A stretch of 64,000 bases of DNA, from NCBI RefSeq assembly GCF_014698845.1, contig NZ_JACJTV010000027.1:1-64000 (forward strand), given 5' to 3'. A program made the translations under genes and the position numbers. The DNA comes from Coleofasciculus sp. FACHB-1120 (GTDB taxonomy: Bacteria; Cyanobacteriota; Cyanobacteriia; Cyanobacteriales; FACHB-T130). The notes beneath the pieces are model-generated. The model was given only the letters and a program-made list of their open reading frames with translations, was not told the DNA's origin and made no database searches. Shown piece by piece: positions 26,846 through 35,849 of the stretch (position 1 is its first letter; the number at the start of each line of letters is the position of its first letter).

Positions 26846-27011
26846 TCACAATTTACCGATTTGCCGAATATTTACATTACTCCCAGTAATCAACACCCCA
26901 ATTTTGCCACTAGGTTCTTTCACAACTCCCGGCAGCAAAGCGGCGGCGGCTAAGGCACCCTCGGTTCCACCACAATTTTCAGATATTGATTTTCAGACAT
27001 TCCCACAAGAA
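26846..27011 (-). pseudogene. Serine/threonine dehydratase, frameshifted 3' remnant
   Basis: On the minus strand one frame reads SENQYLKIVVEP and, after a one-base shift, EGALAAAALLPGVV and GKIGVLITGSNVNIRQIGKL followed by TGA. KxVVEPxGAxxLAALL...GKxxxVxxSGxN is the end of PLP-dependent threonine dehydratases. The rest of the enzyme is absent. Confidence 0.65.
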
Positions 27012-27057
27012 AAATATCATGGAAATAGGACTGTGATAGTTGCCTATGTAAACTTTC

Positions 27058-27075
27058 TATAGATGTTTATCTATA
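27058..27075. promoter_or_regulatory. LysR-type palindrome 1 upstream of ndhF3 (NdhR/CcmR candidate site)
   Basis: TATAGAT-N4-ATCTATA is a perfect 18-bp inverted repeat, 374 bases before the ndhF3 start. LysR-type regulators bind AT-rich palindromes of this size, and NdhR (CcmR) represses ndhF3-ndhD3-cupA operons when carbon is plentiful. Assignment to NdhR is inference from the target gene. Confidence 0.55.
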
Positions 27076-27156
27076 AATATCATATAGATCCTTGATAGGG
27101 ATTTTTAAAATACACTTAAAAATTAAAAAACTTATTTGTTAAAAAATATTTTTATT

Positions 27157-27174
27157 TATAGACATTTATCTATC
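27157..27174. promoter_or_regulatory. LysR-type palindrome 2 upstream of ndhF3
   Basis: TATAGA-N6-TCTATC is a near copy of the site 99 bases upstream and shares the following sequence (TTTATCTAT, then CATATA or an equivalent, then TTGAT), so about 38 bases are repeated. Paired sites about 100 bp apart are common for LysR-type regulators that loop DNA. Confidence 0.5.
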
Positions 27175-27448
27175 ATTACCATATAAATTCTTGATGACAA
27201 CTGCTTGATGACAACTGCTCTAGGCATAAAAACCTATGGTAGCAAAGAGTTATATAAGTTTTTTTTAAATGATTTATCGCTTAATTATCTAAATCAATTA
27301 TTCCCTTTTGGTTACTTAAACCATTAAGATAAGCAGAACGCTTAAGAAATTATTAATTCGGCATTCGCCTTACTGCATAGGTTGATTGGGGAAATTACGG
27401 GTTGGCTTGAGGCAACCCTAGCTTTGCTGCAAGTTTGGAGGGAATTCA

Positions 27449-29320
27449 GTGGTTCAGGTTCTCATTGAGAGTATTTGGTTAGTCCCTTGCTATGCCTTAA
27501 TTGGTGCTATTTCCGGGCTATTATGGTCGCCCGGTATCATCCGCCGCACAGGGCCGCGCCCCGCTGGTTACGTTAACTTGCTGATGACCTTTTTGGCATT
27601 CGTTCATAGCTTAGTGACTCTGCAAGCGATTTGGAACCAGCCGACTCAAGAAATAACGTTTACATGGCTGTCGGCAGCGGGTTTGGATTTAAATTTCCCC
27701 CTAGAAATCTCAGTAATTAACGTTGCAGCGATCGCTTTAGTCACCGGGTTAAACCTGCTAGCGCAGATATACGCGATCGGCTACATGGAGATGGACTGGG
27801 GGTGGGCACGCTTTTATGCCTTGCTAGGGCTTTTTGAGGCAGGAATGTGTGGTTTAGCTTTGTGCAACTCGTTGTTCTTTAGCTACGTAATTCTGGAAAT
27901 CCTCACCTTAGGGACTTATTTGCTGGTAGGGCTTTGGTTTAGCCAACCGTTGGTGGTGACGGGGGCGCGGGATGCGTTCTTAACCAAGCGGGTTGGGGAT
28001 TTAATCATGCTGATGCCAGTTATTGCCTTGTATCCCCTGGCAGGAAGTTGGAATTTTAACGATCTAGCACAATGGGCAAAAACCGCTGATTTAGACCCTA
28101 CACTAGCCGCGCTATTAGGTTTAGGTTTAATTGCTGGTCCGATGGGTAAATGTGCTCAATTCCCGTTGCATTTATGGTTGGATGAGGCAATGGAAGGGCC
28201 GCTTCCCAGTACGATTTTGCGGAACTCGGTCGTCGTGGCAACAGGTGCCTGGGTGTTAATTAAGCTACAACCTGTGTTAGCACTTTCTCCCGTAGTGTCG
28301 TTGGCGCTGATATCGATCGGTGGGGTGACGGCGGTTGGCGCTTCCTTGATTGCGATCGCGCAAATTGATATCAAACGCGCTTTATCCTATTCCGTCAGCG
28401 CCTACATGGGATTGGTGTTTATCGCCGTAGGCACTCAGCAAGATGATGCAGCTTTGTTGTTGATCTTGACTCATGCGATCGCAATGGCGCTGTTGGTAAT
28501 GAGTGTTGGTGGAATTATTTGGAACAACATCACCCAAGACTTAACCCAACTCGGCGGTTTATGGTCGCGCCGTCCGATATCTGGATTAGCCTTTGTGGTT
28601 GGGACGCTAGGATTAATCGCTTTTCCGCCTCTCGGCAGCTTCTGGGCATTGCTGAAATTAGCAGATGGTTTGTGGGCAACTCAACCTTGGTTAGTCGGTT
28701 TATTGTTGGTCGTCAATGTTTTGACAGCCTTCAGTTTAACGAGAGTGTTTGGGCTGATTTTTGGTGGAGAACCCAAGCCAATGACTGTGCGATCGCCAGA
28801 AGCATTTTGGCCTTTAACTTTCCCTATGATAGTTTTGGCCGCCTTCACCCTCCACCTCCCCTTAGTGTTACAAAGCTTGTCGTTACTACCGAGTTGGGCA
28901 ACTTTCAATAAAGATATGGCGCTGCTGTTGATTTGGTCTAGCATCTTTGGTTGCAGCCTTGGCGGGGTGATCTATCTGAATAAAATGTGGCAAAAACCCG
29001 TCCAACTTCCTTGGAAACCCCTGCAAGATTTGTTGGCTTATGACTTTTACACCGCCAAAATTTACCGCGTGAGTATTGTTTTCAGCGTTGCTTTAATTTC
29101 CCGCTTCATCTCTGCCTTTGACCGCTACTTAGTAGATGGCTTCGTTAATCTTGTCGGCGTTGCTTCCCTTTTCAGCGGACAAAGTTTGAAATACAGCACT
29201 TCCGGACAATCCCAAGCTTATGCGATGACGATAGTAATGGGAATTATCGTCTTAGGAATGCTGTTATACTGGCGCTTTCTTCATGGGGCTTTACCGCTCT
29301 TTGTATCCCTCGCTCAGTAG
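27449..29320 (+). CDS. ndhF3: NDH-1MS subunit NdhF3 (inducible CO2 uptake)
   Basis: 623 residues and about 16 membrane helices; the antiporter-like subunit related to complex I NuoL. Key features are the KRVGDL segment (residues near 180), GPMGKCAQFPLHLWLDEAME with the proton-pathway Lys and His, and the discontinuous helices that follow. Linkage to ndhD3 and cupA shows it is the F3 form of the low-CO2-inducible NDH-1MS complex in the thylakoid membrane. It starts at GTG with GGAGGG 7 bases upstream. It begins the operon ndhF3, carbonic anhydrase, ndhD3, cupA. Confidence 0.93.
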   Translation: MVQVLIESIWLVPCYALIGAISGLLWSPGIIRRTGPRPAGYVNLLMTFLAFVHSLVTLQAIWNQPTQEITFTWLSAAGLDLNFPLEISVINVAAIALVTGLNLLAQIYAIGYMEMDWGWARFYALLGLFEAGMCGLALCNSLFFSYVILEILTLGTYLLVGLWFSQPLVVTGARDAFLTKRVGDLIMLMPVIALYPLAGSWNFNDLAQWAKTADLDPTLAALLGLGLIAGPMGKCAQFPLHLWLDEAMEGPLPSTILRNSVVVATGAWVLIKLQPVLALSPVVSLALISIGGVTAVGASLIAIAQIDIKRALSYSVSAYMGLVFIAVGTQQDDAALLLILTHAIAMALLVMSVGGIIWNNITQDLTQLGGLWSRRPISGLAFVVGTLGLIAFPPLGSFWALLKLADGLWATQPWLVGLLLVVNVLTAFSLTRVFGLIFGGEPKPMTVRSPEAFWPLTFPMIVLAAFTLHLPLVLQSLSLLPSWATFNKDMALLLIWSSIFGCSLGGVIYLNKMWQKPVQLPWKPLQDLLAYDFYTAKIYRVSIVFSVALISRFISAFDRYLVDGFVNLVGVASLFSGQSLKYSTSGQSQAYAMTIVMGIIVLGMLLYWRFLHGALPLFVSLAQ

Positions 29321-29477
29321 GTAAAGGGTAGGCAATAACTACCTGAATAAACTAACTGGCAATCTGGCTGATTTAGAATTTTCTGTCATTATTGCTTTTT
29401 TAACTGAAAAGGACAGAGAATAATGACAAGGAACGAACAAAGCAAGTATTTAGTATTAGGAAGGAAGGAAGGAACCA

Positions 29478-30191
29478 ATGAACTCAAAAAAACAGAAAGC
29501 ACATTTCTCTAGACGGAATTTGCTGAAAATTAGCGCAGGCGCAGTAGGGGCAGGGGTCGTAACCGCCGGACTCGGATCTAAGTTGGTTTTTCCCGACAAA
29601 GCTGTTGCAGAAAATGACATGACACCCGATCAAGCACTGCGAGCTTTAATGGAGGGTAATCAACGCTTTATTAGCAGAAAACCTAAAAATATCAACCAAG
29701 GTTTTGAACGTTTGGGAGCCGTTGCAAAAACCCAGAAACCATTTGCGGCGATTCTGAGCTGTGCTGATTCACGGGTTCCTTCTGAGATTCTCTTTGACCG
29801 GGGATTTGGCGATTTGTTTGTATGCCGCGTGGCGGGAAATATCGCCACTCCGGAGGAAACTGGCAGCCTAGAATTCGGCGGTTTAGTATTGGGGACTAAG
29901 GTAATAATGGTGATGGGGCACGAAAGATGTGGGGCGGTAGATGCCACCATTAAAGGTGCCCAAGTTCCCGGTCAAATCGGTAGCTTAATTGAGGCGATAA
30001 AACCTGGCGTAGAAAAAGCAAAAGGGAAATCCGGCGATTCCCTAGAGAATGCTATTAAAGCTAACGTTATGGTTCAAGTTGAACAATTGAAATCCTCTCC
30101 TGTCATCGCTCAGTTAATTCAGGAAGGCAAACTGAAGGTTGTCGGTAGTTATTACGATTTGGATACGGGCAAAGTTACCTTACTGAGTTAG
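29478..30191 (+). CDS. ecaB: Tat-exported beta-carbonic anhydrase (EcaB-like)
   Basis: 237 residues. The N-terminus has SRRNLLKISAGAVGAGVV, a twin-arginine signal with likely cleavage after KAVA (about 44). Zinc ligands are Cys95, His148 and Cys151, with the Asp97-Arg99 dyad (SCADSR; GHERCGA), all intact. It interconverts CO2 and bicarbonate in the periplasm or thylakoid lumen. The related EcaB of Synechocystis is known to interact with the CupA/CupB complexes. Here the gene sits between ndhF3 (157 bases) and ndhD3 (195 bases) on the same strand, so its product probably serves this complex. The repeated GGAAGGAA before the ATG provides a ribosome binding site. Confidence 0.88.
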   Translation: MNSKKQKAHFSRRNLLKISAGAVGAGVVTAGLGSKLVFPDKAVAENDMTPDQALRALMEGNQRFISRKPKNINQGFERLGAVAKTQKPFAAILSCADSRVPSEILFDRGFGDLFVCRVAGNIATPEETGSLEFGGLVLGTKVIMVMGHERCGAVDATIKGAQVPGQIGSLIEAIKPGVEKAKGKSGDSLENAIKANVMVQVEQLKSSPVIAQLIQEGKLKVVGSYYDLDTGKVTLLS

Positions 30192-30199
30192 CCAGAACT

Positions 30200-30310
30200 A
30201 TAGCAATTCCATTTAAGTAGTGAGATATCTTCGATTAAAAAAGTGCGATCGCGCATTAGCAGAGGAAGAAAAGAGAGAAGAATATCTCCTACATAAATTG
30301 GAATTGCTAT
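30200..30310. repeat. 111-bp imperfect palindrome (MITE-like hairpin) inside the operon
   Basis: ATAGCAATTCC (30200-30210) matches the reverse complement of 30300-30310 exactly. The similarity continues inwards to about 33 bases per arm with a few bulges (GTAG.GAGATA.TCTTC). This is the shape of a small non-autonomous mobile element or an RNA hairpin. It lies in the carbonic anhydrase-ndhD3 gap and may lower read-through or protect the 5' message. Confidence 0.6.
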
Positions 30311-30386
30311 TATATAGCTAAACCGCTATTTATATAATTCTCATTCAGTTGGTCAACAGAAATCAGGAATCAGCAAATAAAAAACC

Positions 30387-31898
30387 ATGCTCAGCACTTT
30401 AATTTGGCTACCCTTTTTAGGTGCCGCTCTCGTCGGATTCTTACCTAACTTATCTGCTAGTCAGGCACGTTTACTTGCGTTAGCGATTGTCAGTGGAATT
30501 TTATTACAGACAGGATTTCTCCTAACCCAATTCGACCTGAACAATGCCGGGATGCAATTCTCGGAATTTATGCCCTGGATTGAAAAGTTGGGATTGAATT
30601 ACAGCCTTGGTGTTGATGGTTTGTCTTTACCGCTGTTGGCTTTGAATAGCCTGCTGACATGGATTGTTATTTACAGCACCTCAAAGCAGATTACTCGTCC
30701 TCAGCTTTACTATTCTTTAGTAATGCTGGTTAATGCCGGGATTGCGGGTGCCTTCCTGTCGCAGAATTTGATGCTGTTTGTGTTGTTCTACGAACTAGAA
30801 CTGATTCCGCTTTACTTGTTAATTGCCATCTGGGGTGGAACTGAAAAGCGTGGCTATGCAGCGATGAAGTTCCTCATTTATACAGCGCTTTCTGGAATTT
30901 TAATTCTGGCGGCATTTTTGGGTATAACTTGGCTGGGTAACGCTCCTAATTTTGATTACAATGCCAACATTGCTCAAGGTTTACCATTACAAGCGCAGCT
31001 AATCCTGCTAACAATGCTGCTGGTAGGTTTCGGAATCAAAATTCCCTTAGTTCCGCTGCATACTTGGTTGCCAGATGCTTATGTCGAGGCTTCCCCACCC
31101 GTAGCCATTCTTTTAGGTGGCATCCTGGCAAAGTTAGGAACCTATGGTTTGGTACGGTTTGGTTTAGGAATGTTTCCCGAAACCTGGACAATTGTGGCAC
31201 CAGGGTTAGCGATTATCGGAGCGTTTAGTGCCGCTTACGGGGCGCTGAGTGCGATCGCTCAAAAAGATATCAAGCGCATGGTCGCTTATAGCTCTATCGG
31301 TCACATGGGCTATGTTCTGTTAGCCGCCGCCGCTGCTACACCGCTTAGTTTACTCGGTGCCGTCATGCAAATGGTTAGTCACGGCATCATCTTAGCCATC
31401 CTTTTCCATTTGGTGGGTGTTATCGAAAGCAAAGTTGGTACCCGCGATTTAGATGTCTTGAATGGTTTGTTGAGTCCCCAACGCGGCTTACCGCTTACCA
31501 CTGCTTTGCTCGTTCTAGGCGGAATGGCGAGTGCTGGTATCCCCGGTATGGTAGGCTTTATCGCTGAATTTTTGGTGCTGCAAGGTAGTTTCATCGTATT
31601 TCCAATTCCGACCCTAGTTTGTGTGGTTTGTAGCGGTTTAACGGCAGTTTATTTTGTGATCCTCATTAACCGCACCTGTTTTGGCAAACTGAACAATTCC
31701 GCAGCCTACTATCCCAAAGTTGAATGGGTTGAGCGCACTCCAGCTTTAGTTTTAGCAGCCATAATCTTCTTCTTGGGAATCTTCCCCAATTGGCTGGTAC
31801 GTTGGAGCGAGCCGACAACCGCTGCAATGGTTGCTAGTATGCCCGCGACTACTACTCAGCAAGTTGCTATCCACTACCAGTCTTCAGTTCAGCAATAG
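30387..31898 (+). CDS. ndhD3: NDH-1MS subunit NdhD3
   Basis: 503 residues and about 14 membrane helices; an antiporter-like NuoM homologue. YELELIPLYLLIAIWGG carries the conserved Glu of helix 5, IKIPLVPLHTWLPDAYVEAS the helix 7-8 region, and IAQKDIKRMVAYSSIGHMGY the Lys/His helix. The D3 identity is inferred from the cupA gene that follows within 171 bases. Together with NdhF3 it forms the distal proton-pumping arm that couples electron flow to CO2 hydration by CupA. Confidence 0.93.
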   Translation: MLSTLIWLPFLGAALVGFLPNLSASQARLLALAIVSGILLQTGFLLTQFDLNNAGMQFSEFMPWIEKLGLNYSLGVDGLSLPLLALNSLLTWIVIYSTSKQITRPQLYYSLVMLVNAGIAGAFLSQNLMLFVLFYELELIPLYLLIAIWGGTEKRGYAAMKFLIYTALSGILILAAFLGITWLGNAPNFDYNANIAQGLPLQAQLILLTMLLVGFGIKIPLVPLHTWLPDAYVEASPPVAILLGGILAKLGTYGLVRFGLGMFPETWTIVAPGLAIIGAFSAAYGALSAIAQKDIKRMVAYSSIGHMGYVLLAAAAATPLSLLGAVMQMVSHGIILAILFHLVGVIESKVGTRDLDVLNGLLSPQRGLPLTTALLVLGGMASAGIPGMVGFIAEFLVLQGSFIVFPIPTLVCVVCSGLTAVYFVILINRTCFGKLNNSAAYYPKVEWVERTPALVLAAIIFFLGIFPNWLVRWSEPTTAAMVASMPATTTQQVAIHYQSSVQQ

Positions 31899-32069
31899 AA
31901 AATTACTTTCATTCCTCTCGTTACGGCGCTCAGCCTGGAAACGAGAAACCTAAGCCCCAGCTCCCTTAAGCGCTAGGGAAGGGGTTGGGGGAGAGGTCAA
32001 AATACTGCCCGCACAACAAAATAACGACTCATTAAAAAACATTCAGCAATTCACATAAAGGAACTAAAA

Positions 32070-33371
32070 ATGGTACAAACTCCACCTAAGCCTTCAACAA
32101 AATTGCCTCCTTCTAACCATGAGTTTGCCGATATTATTCATCGCTTAGAAGCTGGTGGTGCAATGCTGCCAGATACGCCGGAAAATCTCATGCAAATTAT
32201 CGGTATTTATAAAGCGTATGCAGTCCCAATGGATTTCTACTGGCGCGACCTGCTTTATATTGCCGAGCGTGTCTTTTTAAATCCCTTTCCCTTCTTTAAA
32301 TACTTTCTCCCCAAGGAGTATTTGGAGTTACATAATCATTACGCTGGAGACGATGCAGATTTGCGGATCTGGCGCGGAGAAGCCACTGCTCATCCCGAAC
32401 TTCTAGAGTTTATGGAGAAGGGCGAAACTTCTAAAATGCCCAAGTTATTCCATCACTTAGGGCATGACCGAATCAATATGGAATTTGCCGAAGCTTGTAT
32501 GCAAGCAATGCTTTGGCACGGCAGAGACATGGGTTGGGGTAAATTCGATGCCTATCTAGATACCGATGAATACAAAGCGAATGCAGATAGAGCAATTAAG
32601 GCTTACTTCCAAGGTAATCCGGCGATGCTGGGATTATATAAACTGTTCCCTGATATGTTCTTAGAACAGGTACGCCAACTGTCTTACTATAGTAATTTAG
32701 GCTTGTTCTGGGAAGTGATGGCTCCAGTTTTCTTTGAGATGTCCGACCTCTACGATGAGGGCAAAATGACCACTGTGCCAGAGGCGATGAATTTTCTGGT
32801 AAATGGAATTTTTGCGATCGCGGGTCGTCCTATTTATCATCACGTTTATATTCGGGGTGAAAAGTATGAAATTATCCCCAAATCTTGCGGTTTTACATGG
32901 CTCTACGAAGCCGCATTACCGTATGTGGAAGCTGTATTCTACCGCACCGCTCCCTTCCGGGGTACAAAATCTTACAATGCTCAGGCAAAGCAAGTTCCTG
33001 AAAATCAGAAAGATTTCCACTATGGAATTCTCTATGCTGATGTATTTCCGGTGGGGAATGCTGGCATTCCGCCGACATTATTAATGCAGGATATGCTACA
33101 TTTTCTGCCACCCTATCTCGTAGATTACTATCGTCAACACTGCCGGGGTGAAGATGATATGTTAATCCAATTAGGGATTACTTTCCAACGCTCGATGTAC
33201 TGCGTTACTTCTGCTGTCATCCAAGCATTGCGAACTGCACTTCTCTATCCTTTAGATGACTCCAATCCAAAGCATTTACAAGCAAATCGGGAGTTTTTTG
33301 AAGCTCAGATAGATCGCTTCAAGCGTCCTGAAGCTCGTTTGCGGGATATTCAGCAGTCGGATTATCGATAG
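32070..33371 (+). CDS. cupA: CO2 hydration protein CupA (ChpY)
   Basis: 433 residues, soluble, no signal peptide; it docks on NdhF3/NdhD3 on the cytoplasmic face and hydrates CO2 to bicarbonate in a vectorial manner. Recognised by LPDTPENLMQIIGIYKAYAV, FFKYFLPKEYLELHNHYAGD and LFHHLGHDRINMEFAEACMQ. His129 and Arg134 in HHLGHDR lie where I recall the zinc-site His and Arg of CupA structures; this should be checked by alignment. It is the last gene of the operon, with a ribosome binding site AAGGAA at 32059-32064. Distinguished from CupB by its linkage to the D3/F3 genes. Confidence 0.92.
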   Translation: MVQTPPKPSTKLPPSNHEFADIIHRLEAGGAMLPDTPENLMQIIGIYKAYAVPMDFYWRDLLYIAERVFLNPFPFFKYFLPKEYLELHNHYAGDDADLRIWRGEATAHPELLEFMEKGETSKMPKLFHHLGHDRINMEFAEACMQAMLWHGRDMGWGKFDAYLDTDEYKANADRAIKAYFQGNPAMLGLYKLFPDMFLEQVRQLSYYSNLGLFWEVMAPVFFEMSDLYDEGKMTTVPEAMNFLVNGIFAIAGRPIYHHVYIRGEKYEIIPKSCGFTWLYEAALPYVEAVFYRTAPFRGTKSYNAQAKQVPENQKDFHYGILYADVFPVGNAGIPPTLLMQDMLHFLPPYLVDYYRQHCRGEDDMLIQLGITFQRSMYCVTSAVIQALRTALLYPLDDSNPKHLQANREFFEAQIDRFKRPEARLRDIQQSDYR

Positions 33372-33470
33372 GAGTTCCCCCCAAATCCCCTTCAACAAAG
33401 GGGGTTTTTAAAAGGGAGCGATCGCAAGTGAATGCCTTAATTCCTCCAACACACCTCAAATAGGGTTGTT

Positions 33471-33496
33471 AAAAAGGGAGCGATCGCTCCCTTTTT
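33471..33496. terminator. Bidirectional terminator between cupA and the fasciclin gene
   Basis: AAAAAGGGAGCGA followed by TCGCTCCCTTTTT forms a 26-bp perfect palindrome built around a HIP1 octamer, with A and T runs on the two sides. It separates the convergent cupA and fasciclin genes and should terminate both. Confidence 0.75.
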
Positions 33497-33500
33497 TTAT

Positions 33501-33902
33501 TTAACCCATCAAAATTACCGTGTCGATAACGTGAATCACGCCGTTATCCGCTTCGATATCTGGTGCGAGAACTGTGGCATTTTTCACCTCAAAACCATCA
33601 GAACAATCAATTCTGATAGGTGAACCTTCAACTGAGGTGACAGAAGTCAGCTTCTCTAAATCGGCTTTCATTAACTTGCCAGGAACGACATGATAAGTAA
33701 GAATTCTGGCAAGTTGGGGAATATTTTGTACCAAGGTTTGAATCGTTCCGGGTGGTAGTTTTGCAAAGGCATCATCATTCGGTGCAAAGACCGTAAAAGG
33801 GCCGGGACTTTTCAGCGTATCCACCAACCCCGCCGCTTGGACAGCAGTTACTAAAGTTTTGAAAGAACCCGCACCAACGGCAATATCAACAATGTCAGCC
33901 AT
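33501..33902 (-). CDS. cupS: Fasciclin (FAS1) domain protein, CupS candidate
   Basis: 133 residues, one FAS1 domain: [40 protein letters not shown] (FAS1 H1 box), [12 protein letters not shown], and [15 protein letters not shown] (H2 box). There is no signal peptide, unlike secreted FAS1 proteins. The small single-FAS1 CupS subunit of NDH-1MS has the same form and lies beside cupA in other cyanobacteria. Here it is convergent with cupA rather than in the operon, so separate regulation is likely. The symbol is an inference from position and size. Confidence 0.72.
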   Translation of the reverse strand: MADIVDIAVGAGSFKTLVTAVQAAGLVDTLKSPGPFTVFAPNDDAFAKLPPGTIQTLVQNIPQLARILTYHVVPGKLMKADLEKLTSVTSVEGSPIRIDCSDGFEVKNATVLAPDIEADNGVIHVIDTVILMG

Positions 33903-34052
33903 CTGTTCTCACTTAATAGATTGTATGGAAAAAGCTCTGATAACAGTTTAGGGTGAGCCTTGCCAATATTATTGGATTGGCTATCGGCGATCGCTTTAAA
34001 TCTTTAATGTTCGTTAAAAAAAGTTGTAATCTCTTGCTCACCTAGATTTAAT

Positions 34053-35849
34053 TCACGTAGAAAGAACCACCTGATTGCGTCCGCGTCGTTTGGCTTCATA
34101 GAGAGCTTTATCTGCGGCTTCATTGAGTTGTGTCGCTTCATTGACGTTGGGAAAGACAGCGATGCCACAGCTAAAAGTAACCGAAAACTCAGCACCGTCA
34201 GACTGCTGCCGAACTTGTGCAAAACCCTCGCGGATTCGATTGAGAACTTGTACGGCTGTTGCACCATCTGTATGCGGGAGAATAGCCGCAAACTCTTCTC
34301 CGCCATAACGACCCGTGATATCAGTTTTACGCAAACGCTGCTGTAACAGACGGGATAAACTTTTCAGTACGCGATCGCCTGTCAGATGGCCATAAGTATC
34401 GTTCACTGACTTAAAATCATCAATATCAATCATGGCAAAGGCAAGGTGCGTATTTTCCCGCTGACCTCGTTGCACCTCAATACTGAGTTGCTCTTTAATC
34501 GTCGTATGATTGAGCAGCCCAGTCAGACTATCGCGCACCATCACCGAACGTAAAAGACGCGATCGCTGCACTCGCGGCATCACCGACGCAATCAGATGAT
34601 TTGGCTGGATCGGCTTGGTTAAAAAATCATCCCCGCCTAGCTGAATCGCCGCTAGCTGCTTATTCAGATCCGTCTCCATCGACAGAAACACAATCGGAAT
34701 GCCCACATAAGCCGGTTGCTGACGGATCACCGCTGCCAGTTCCACTCCATCGCATCCCGGCATATACATATCCATCAAAATTAGATCCGGTCTGAACTCA
34801 ATTAAAGGCGGCATCACCTGCAACGGATCTGTCACGACCAGCGCCGTCATTCCCGCCTGTTCCAAAGTCCAACCATAGAAAGATGCCAAAGGCGCATCAT
34901 CGTCAACGATTAAAATGCGATACGGCTCTGGTGCTTGCGGCACCGTCAGCAAATCCAGCGCATCAATCAATTCCCCAATGTTAATTGGCTTGGGAAAATA
35001 CGCCTTTCCACCCGCTCTCACCGCCTGTAAACGAGCCATAAGATCGTTTCTGGCAGAAATAAACAAAACTGGCAGGGGTTGCTCGCGGTGCTGCTGGATG
35101 GCAGTAATTGTTTTGGGACCAGCAAGACTATCTTGAGGGAAAACAACATCCACAATGGCAGCGGCGGGTGGTGTTTGCGCGATCGCCTCCTCCAGTTCAG
35201 CAATTTTGTCAAAAGTGCGAACCTGATAACCAAAACAACTGATTTGCAACGCCAAATCCTGCGACAGATGCGGATCGTCTTCCACCAAAAAAATCAGCCG
35301 ATTCTCTGTCCAAGGCTCTTGAGACTGCAACGGGGGGAGGTTTAGATCCAGTACACAGGTGTCCTCCACAGCGATCGCCTGTTTCAATCCTCCTACCAGC
35401 ACGCAGATTTGTGCTTGCTCTTCTGCGTTTGGCAACTTTCCACTATCCAAAATCGCTTTGAATATCAGTTCCAAGGTTCGTGCCGCATTCCCTAACGCCA
35501 GCAACCCAAACGTGGCACTAGAACCCGCCAAACGGTGCATCAGGTGGTGTAGTGTTTCCAAAGGTGAGGCAGCGGCTTCTAGCAGGGACTGGGGTTGATT
35601 TGCAGAAGACGAATAGGGCTGAACATCTGAGGTGCTGAGGAGTTGACGTTCTTGATTCTCTCCTGCTCCGGGCAGGGTTTCCCCGCCCCTACATCCTGGC
35701 TCCTGCGCTACCGTTCCCTTTTGCTCAAGGCTTTCCAGCAGCTGATTCCAAATTGTTTCTATCTGCTCAATTCGACTCGGCAGTTGTTGCCTATAGGCAA
35801 GGCGTAAGGCATTGAGTTGATCTTGCGGATCTTGAAGCGCATCAATCAT
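34053..35849 (-). CDS. Hpt-REC-REC-GGDEF signalling protein
   Basis: 598 residues. An Hpt domain has its phospho-His in HRLAGSSATFG (about 109). The first receiver (VEDDPHLSQ, AIVDVVFPQD, PKPI; about 186-300), the second receiver (VDDDAPLAS, LMDMYMPGCD, TKPI; about 305-430) and a diguanylate cyclase with GGEEF at 516-520 follow. The product inhibition site RKTD lies five residues before GGEEF, so feedback by c-di-GMP is likely. It overlaps the upstream receiver gene by 8 bases. A phosphorelay that ends in c-di-GMP synthesis is the natural reading. Confidence 0.9.
   Translation of the reverse strand: MIDALQDPQDQLNALRLAYRQQLPSRIEQIETIWNQLLESLEQKGTVAQEPGCRGGETLPGAGENQERQLLSTSDVQPYSSSANQPQSLLEAAASPLETLHHLMHRLAGSSATFGLLALGNAARTLELIFKAILDSGKLPNAEEQAQICVLVGGLKQAIAVEDTCVLDLNLPPLQSQEPWTENRLIFLVEDDPHLSQDLALQISCFGYQVRTFDKIAELEEAIAQTPPAAAIVDVVFPQDSLAGPKTITAIQQHREQPLPVLFISARNDLMARLQAVRAGGKAYFPKPINIGELIDALDLLTVPQAPEPYRILIVDDDAPLASFYGWTLEQAGMTALVVTDPLQVMPPLIEFRPDLILMDMYMPGCDGVELAAVIRQQPAYVGIPIVFLSMETDLNKQLAAIQLGGDDFLTKPIQPNHLIASVMPRVQRSRLLRSVMVRDSLTGLLNHTTIKEQLSIEVQRGQRENTHLAFAMIDIDDFKSVNDTYGHLTGDRVLKSLSRLLQQRLRKTDITGRYGGEEFAAILPHTDGATAVQVLNRIREGFAQVRQQSDGAEFSVTFSCGIAVFPNVNEATQLNEAADKALYEAKRRGRNQVVLST

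Larger units (their letters stand above)
26708..27448. other. 741-base upstream region of ndhF3
   Basis: This stretch contains a serine/threonine dehydratase remnant (26846-27011), two LysR-type palindromes (27058-27075 and 27157-27174), and a strongly AT-rich section of about 300 bases. A repeated TTGATGACAACTGC lies near 27191-27221. The ribosome binding site GGAGGG (27437-27442) precedes the GTG of ndhF3. The promoter of the inducible CO2-uptake operon should be here. Confidence 0.6.
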
